This document shows, piece after piece, positions 60,975 through 64,000 of a DNA stretch of 64,000 nt. Each line of letters starts with the position of its first letter. Position 1 is the first letter of the stretch. The notes below the pieces were generated by a model. That model had not been told where the DNA came from. It was given only the letters and a program-made list of their open reading frames with translations, and made no database searches. Location: contig NZ_AP022619.1 in assembly GCF_010731655.1 (NCBI RefSeq), positions 1,674,001-1,738,000 on the forward strand, read 5' to 3'. This stretch comes from Mycobacterium paraseoulense (GTDB lineage Bacteria; Actinomycetota; Actinomycetes; Mycobacteriales; Mycobacteriaceae). The translations under genes and the position numbers were made by a program.

Positions 60975-60989
60975 TCATGATACTCATGA
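60975..60989. promoter_or_regulatory. 15-bp symmetric site TCATGA-TAC-TCATGA
   Basis: Two copies of the palindrome TCATGA separated by TAC, in the 113-bp region between the divergent acyl-CoA dehydrogenase pair and the MhpB-like dioxygenase. Operator for a regulator such as the double TetR downstream is plausible. Confidence 0.45.
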
Positions 60990-61038
60990 ACACTACGGGA
61001 TAACCAGGCAGTCCCCGTCAGTGTAGGATAACGCGGCA

Positions 61039-61947
61039 ATGAGCATCCTTAATAAGGCCGCCCTGGCGCGGCGGGCTTCGACGGGCCGTCGCGCGGCCGA
61101 CCGCCTCGTCGTTTGTGCCAGCCACAGCCCCGGCAAAGACCGCGACACCCAATGTCTTCACGGCACAAAGTTTCGCGCAGCCCTTGCCGACGCGGCGCAG
61201 CGGTGCACGAGCTTCGATCCCGACGTGGTGGTGTTGTTCGGCGGCGACCACCGCCGCGCCTTCAACCACGTCGTGCCCACCTTCGCAGTGGTGCTCTCTG
61301 CGACGATCATCGCCGAGGGCCCGTACCCGCCCGGCACGCTCGACGTCGCGAGCGAGGTGGCCCTCGGCACCAGTGAGTACCTGCTCAGGGCGAACTTCGA
61401 CGTGGCGGTTTGCCGCGACATCGCACTAGACCACGCCTTCGGCCAACCGTTACGAGACCTCCTAGGCGACCTCGCCGCCAAGCCAGTCATCCCGATCGCC
61501 ATCAACTGCGCCACCGCCCCGCTGCCCACGGCCGCGCGGGTACTGGATTTCGGGGCGGCGGTAGCCGAGTTCCTTGACCAGCAGCAGCTGCGCGCATTGG
61601 TGATCGGTACCGGAGGACTATCGCACTCGCCTCCCAGCCTCGACGTCGATGCCTACCAGCTCACCGATGATGAGCGTCGCCGGCTTATCACCGAAGGCAT
61701 GCCCGCCGCACGCGAAAAGATCCGCCCCGACTGGGACGAGGAGGTCCTCGCCGCATTCGCGCGCTGGGATACATCCGCGCTGACCCACTTAGTGGATGTA
61801 GCGCGCATGCGCGGCGGATCGGGCGCCAACGAGGTGCGGACCTGGCTGGCCGCTGCGGCAGCAGGCGGCGGCACGCCGCTGCGCAAACTGGTCTATCAGC
61901 CAGTACCGGAATGGATTACCGGCATGGCCGTGGCAATGTCGGCTTAG
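61039..61947 (+). CDS. MhpB-like class III extradiol dioxygenase
   Basis: A 302-aa LigB-family enzyme closely following E. coli MhpB (2,3-dihydroxyphenylpropionate 1,2-dioxygenase): ASHSPGKDRD (His29), VVVLFGGDHRRAFNHVVPTF (D70/H71), ALDHAFGQPLRDLL (His132), IGTGGLSHSPPS (His196), and the family ending VYQPVPEWITGMAV. The first 20 residues precede the MhpB start, so a later start is possible. It opens a catechol with an aliphatic side chain. Its stop codon overlaps the convergent regulator's stop (TTAG). Confidence 0.87.
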   Translation: MSILNKAALARRASTGRRAADRLVVCASHSPGKDRDTQCLHGTKFRAALADAAQRCTSFDPDVVVLFGGDHRRAFNHVVPTFAVVLSATIIAEGPYPPGTLDVASEVALGTSEYLLRANFDVAVCRDIALDHAFGQPLRDLLGDLAAKPVIPIAINCATAPLPTAARVLDFGAAVAEFLDQQQLRALVIGTGGLSHSPPSLDVDAYQLTDDERRRLITEGMPAAREKIRPDWDEEVLAAFARWDTSALTHLVDVARMRGGSGANEVRTWLAAAAAGGGTPLRKLVYQPVPEWITGMAVAMSA

Positions 61948-63281
61948 CCCGCCTCACCGAAAAACCCCCGACGCACGCAACTGGCCGACAACCTCACAAG
62001 CTCCTCACCCGAAATGGGATGCAGAATTTCCTTCGCCTTGTTCAAGACGCTGGTCGATGACGCCCGCAAAATGAGCGCCGACACCACCGGATCGAAGGGG
62101 TAGTGCTGCGGGGCTCGCGCCAGCATCGCCGCGGCCGCAGAGTCGAACTGAGCGTCGCTGGCGCGTCCTATCGCCGCGATCAGCGCGCTGTCTGTGACAC
62201 CGCCGTTCCACGCCTCGATAGAACCGAAATGACGTTCATAGAAGTCATAAGAGCGCGTCAGCCAAGCTGACAACCCATCACGGTCGGTAACCGGATCGAG
62301 CGCATCGGCCGCGATCGCAAGCGCGGCGAGCTGAGAATGCATGTCGACACTGATGGCAACGAGCATGTCCAACTTGTCGGTGAAGTACTTATAAAACGTT
62401 CCCCGCGCGACCTGCGCCATTTCGACGATGTCCTCCACCGATGTGCGGCGATAACCAATCGCGTTGAACCGCGCGGTCCCGGCACGAACAAGACCCTGGA
62501 CGGTCTGCGCCGAGCGTCTGCTCAGATTCGCGATCCGGTCTTCGACCGACAAGCCGGCCAGGTCGGGCAGCGCAGGATGTGCGAACGCAATCCCCCCGCG
62601 CGGTTCGCTGCGCTCAGGACGATCCAGACCGCTAAACACCTCAGGCGGCGTTTCCGGATACAGCATCGACTGCAGGAACACCGAAAGCGTATCGACGACA
62701 TCTTGCGTACCGCGCCCATACGCGCGGTCGGTGTGCACGAACAAGTTGACGTCGTGAACGAGTCCGGTGATCATCATCGCGGCCGCCTCTGCATCGAGGC
62801 CAGCCATCTCCGACGCCTCCAACCTAGCGGCGATGCGGTGGTTATACCCGCGGATCGACCGCGTGATCTGATCGCGCGCGGTCTGATCCATCGAGGCGAC
62901 AGCAGACCACTGGATAAACATCGTCGAGTACTTCTCGAAGACCCAGCTCCATTCCCCCAACCACCAGTGCAGATTGTCGAAACCAGTCGCATCGGCGCCA
63001 AGCGGGCCGATGCGGCGCGACACCCGGTACAACGCCTCACGGCATTCCTCCAACAACTCGAGGAAGATGTCGTCCTTACCTCCGAAATACTGATACAAGG
63101 TGGCACGCGACACGCCTGCCGCCCTGGCCAGAGCATCGACAGAGGTGTCGACATAGCCGACGCGTCCGAACAGCTCGAGGGAAACCTCGGCGATGCGTTT
63201 GCGCGTCGTAGCGCCACGCCTGCCGATGCGCGGACTGGTCGGGCCGTAACTCGATCGACGAACGACCTCAGCTTCCGACAT
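61944..63281 (-). CDS. fused double TetR family regulator
   Basis: A 445-aa protein with two TetR units. The first DNA-binding domain is in TRKRIAEVSLELFGRVGYVD with SVDALARAAGVSRATLYQYFGGKDDIFL, the second about 240 residues later in RTSVEDIVEMAQVARGTFYKYFTDKLDMLVA. Each is followed by an all-helical ligand domain (first with FIQWSAVASMD, second with FYERHFGSIEAWNGG). Start at ATG 63281 or an adjacent GTG. Together with the double GntR at 54980 it is one of two fused double regulators in 10 kb. It is convergent with the MhpB-like gene and downstream of the MaoC pair. Confidence 0.88.
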   Translation of the reverse strand: MSEAEVVRRSSYGPTSPRIGRRGATTRKRIAEVSLELFGRVGYVDTSVDALARAAGVSRATLYQYFGGKDDIFLELLEECREALYRVSRRIGPLGADATGFDNLHWWLGEWSWVFEKYSTMFIQWSAVASMDQTARDQITRSIRGYNHRIAARLEASEMAGLDAEAAAMMITGLVHDVNLFVHTDRAYGRGTQDVVDTLSVFLQSMLYPETPPEVFSGLDRPERSEPRGGIAFAHPALPDLAGLSVEDRIANLSRRSAQTVQGLVRAGTARFNAIGYRRTSVEDIVEMAQVARGTFYKYFTDKLDMLVAISVDMHSQLAALAIAADALDPVTDRDGLSAWLTRSYDFYERHFGSIEAWNGGVTDSALIAAIGRASDAQFDSAAAAMLARAPQHYPFDPVVSALILRASSTSVLNKAKEILHPISGEELVRLSASCVRRGFFGEAG

Positions 63282-63330
63282 GGTCACCCAGCTTAGGCGG
63301 GGCTGCCCGCCACCGCTGCCGGCCGATGCC

Positions 63331-63753
63331 TCACGACGCCAGCCGATAGTCCGCAAAACCCGTCACCGCCACGGCGCCGTCGGGCCGAGTCACGCTCATC
63401 TCGACGGTCACCCGATCGTGGTCATGATCGACGGCAGTGACGCGGCCGGTGCAGGTAAGCGTGTCGCCCGGCCACACCTGGCCCCTAAATCGCACGCCGT
63501 AGCGTTGCAGCTGCCACGGGCCCAGCCAATCGGTCACGAACGTGGCCAGCAGCGCGGCGGTCAACATGCCCTGCCCAAAGGCCGACGGGTAGCCCGCCGA
63601 TCGCGCGAGATCGTCGTCGTAATGCATCGGGTTGAAGTCGCCGGAAGCACCGGCGTAACGCACGAACATGTCCTTGGACAACGGGCCGAACACCCGCGGC
63701 GGAGCCTCGTCACCGACCGCGAGCCGCGCCAAAACCGCAGCATCTGTCGTCAT
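63331..63753 (-). CDS. MaoC-like (hot-dog) enoyl-CoA hydratase/dehydratase subunit
   Basis: A 140-aa single-hot-dog MaoC protein with the hydratase-2 motif: YAGASGDFNPMHYDDDLARSAG (Asp and His catalytic pair), the TGRVTAVDHD strand and a short C-terminal strand. It overlaps the preceding partner gene by 4 bp (ATGA). Such small MaoC genes form heterodimers in which one chain carries the active site, as with ChsH2/ChsH1 and HadB/HadA. It hydrates an enoyl-CoA formed by the acyl-CoA dehydrogenase pair. Confidence 0.9.
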   Translation of the reverse strand: MTTDAAVLARLAVGDEAPPRVFGPLSKDMFVRYAGASGDFNPMHYDDDLARSAGYPSAFGQGMLTAALLATFVTDWLGPWQLQRYGVRFRGQVWPGDTLTCTGRVTAVDHDHDRVTVEMSVTRPDGAVAVTGFADYRLAS

Positions 63754-64000
63754 GTTTTGGCCTCGCGTTCGATGTAGGTCGCCTTAGCCTCCGCCGCCAA
63801 CGTGCCGTCGGGGCGCCGGAACTCCGTAACGACGACGGCGAAACGCATGGCACCGCCACGTTTTCCGGGCTTATCGAACCGATCGGCCACCCGTTCGCGC
63901 ACCGTCAGCACATCACCAGCTCGCGGCAGCGCGCCGTGAAACGTGTACTCCTGCTCACCGTGCAACAGCCGCTTGCGGTTGAACCCGACGGCCACCCGCG
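63750..64000 (-). CDS. MaoC N-terminal-domain partner (FAS1-like dehydratase), partial
   Basis: The last 80-odd residues of a hot-dog domain protein that starts outside the window: VGFNRKRLLHGEQEYTFHGALPRAGDVLTVRERVADRF and FAVVVTEFRRPDGTLAAEAKATYIERE. This is the MaoC N-terminal dehydratase fold seen in the non-catalytic partner of paired hydratases. It overlaps the following catalytic MaoC gene by 4 bp. Confidence 0.85.
   Translation of the reverse strand, partial: RVAVGFNRKRLLHGEQEYTFHGALPRAGDVLTVRERVADRFDKPGKRGGAMRFAVVVTEFRRPDGTLAAEAKATYIEREAKT

Noticed and set aside
1..64000. CRISPR array, tRNA or rRNA genes, phage or toxin-antitoxin modules
   Set aside because: No regular spaced repeats, no tRNA-like cloverleaf or rRNA sequence, and no integrase or phage gene was recognised on reading both strands.

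Overview
The window is high-GC DNA that looks actinobacterial, most likely a non-tuberculous Mycobacterium or a close relative. Supporting this are many acyl-CoA dehydrogenases, two cytochromes P450, an F420-type luciferase-like oxidoreductase, a MftD-type flavoprotein beside a mycofactocin-type SDR, paired MaoC genes, and frequent ATGA/GTGA start-stop overlaps. There are no RNA genes and no CRISPR array. Almost everything encodes catabolism of aromatic, alicyclic or steroid-like compounds.

1-9.1 kb: a TetR gene (1.5-2.1 kb) lies between a LigB-type extradiol dioxygenase/SDR pair and a long minus-strand operon. The operon encodes an HsaA-like flavin monooxygenase, two NTF2-like proteins, a VOC protein, an SDR, Rieske dioxygenase alpha and beta subunits, a YceI protein and a fumarylacetoacetate-hydrolase-family enzyme. 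Together they read as hydroxylation, dehydrogenation, ring cleavage and hydrolysis of an unidentified ring.

9.5-25.1 kb: an orphan 3Fe-4S ferredoxin, then a bicupin ring-cleaving dioxygenase coupled to a NahE/PhdJ-type hydratase-aldolase. Facing these is a compact meta-cleavage operon (extradiol dioxygenase, 4-oxalocrotonate decarboxylase, 4-oxalocrotonate tautomerase, hydroxymuconic-semialdehyde dehydrogenase). Then come ALDH-MarR-amidohydrolase, and a minus-strand operon for a phthalate-type Rieske dioxygenase (alpha, beta, 88-aa protein, dihydrodiol dehydrogenase, ferredoxin reductase, dihydroxyphthalate-decarboxylase-like protein) preceded by an acyl-CoA dehydrogenase. The bicupin, aldolase, ALDH, phthalate-type dioxygenase and decarboxylase could form a route from a 1-hydroxy-2-naphthoate-like acid through phthalate to protocatechuate.

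25.3-33.3 kb: an Lrp/AsnC regulator divergent from a fused indolepyruvate ferredoxin oxidoreductase; an IS3 orfA remnant; then CoA-transferase, acyl-CoA dehydrogenase and a HutC-type GntR regulator behind a perfect 10-bp inverted repeat.

33.9-41.8 kb: GMC oxidoreductase, a MftD-like flavoprotein, a mycofactocin-type SDR and a TetR gene with a 12-bp-arm operator-like repeat. These are surrounded by broken genes: three SDR remnants (one with a clear internal deletion), a frameshifted TetR and a shattered acyl-CoA dehydrogenase. A 19-bp sequence recurs in inverted orientation at the two edges of this 7.8-kb segment.

41.9-64 kb: SDR-ALDH-P450; an amidohydrolase with a small Cys-rich protein; a PaaK-type ligase with a partner; an acyl-CoA ligase; a second P450; another acyl-CoA ligase; a fused double GntR regulator; an APH-like kinase; an F420-type LLM enzyme; an acyl-CoA dehydrogenase pair; an MhpB-like extradiol dioxygenase; a fused double TetR regulator; and a MaoC pair running off the end. 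This resembles steroid or terpenoid side-chain and ring degradation loci, with CoA activation, P450 oxidation, dehydrogenation and hydration.
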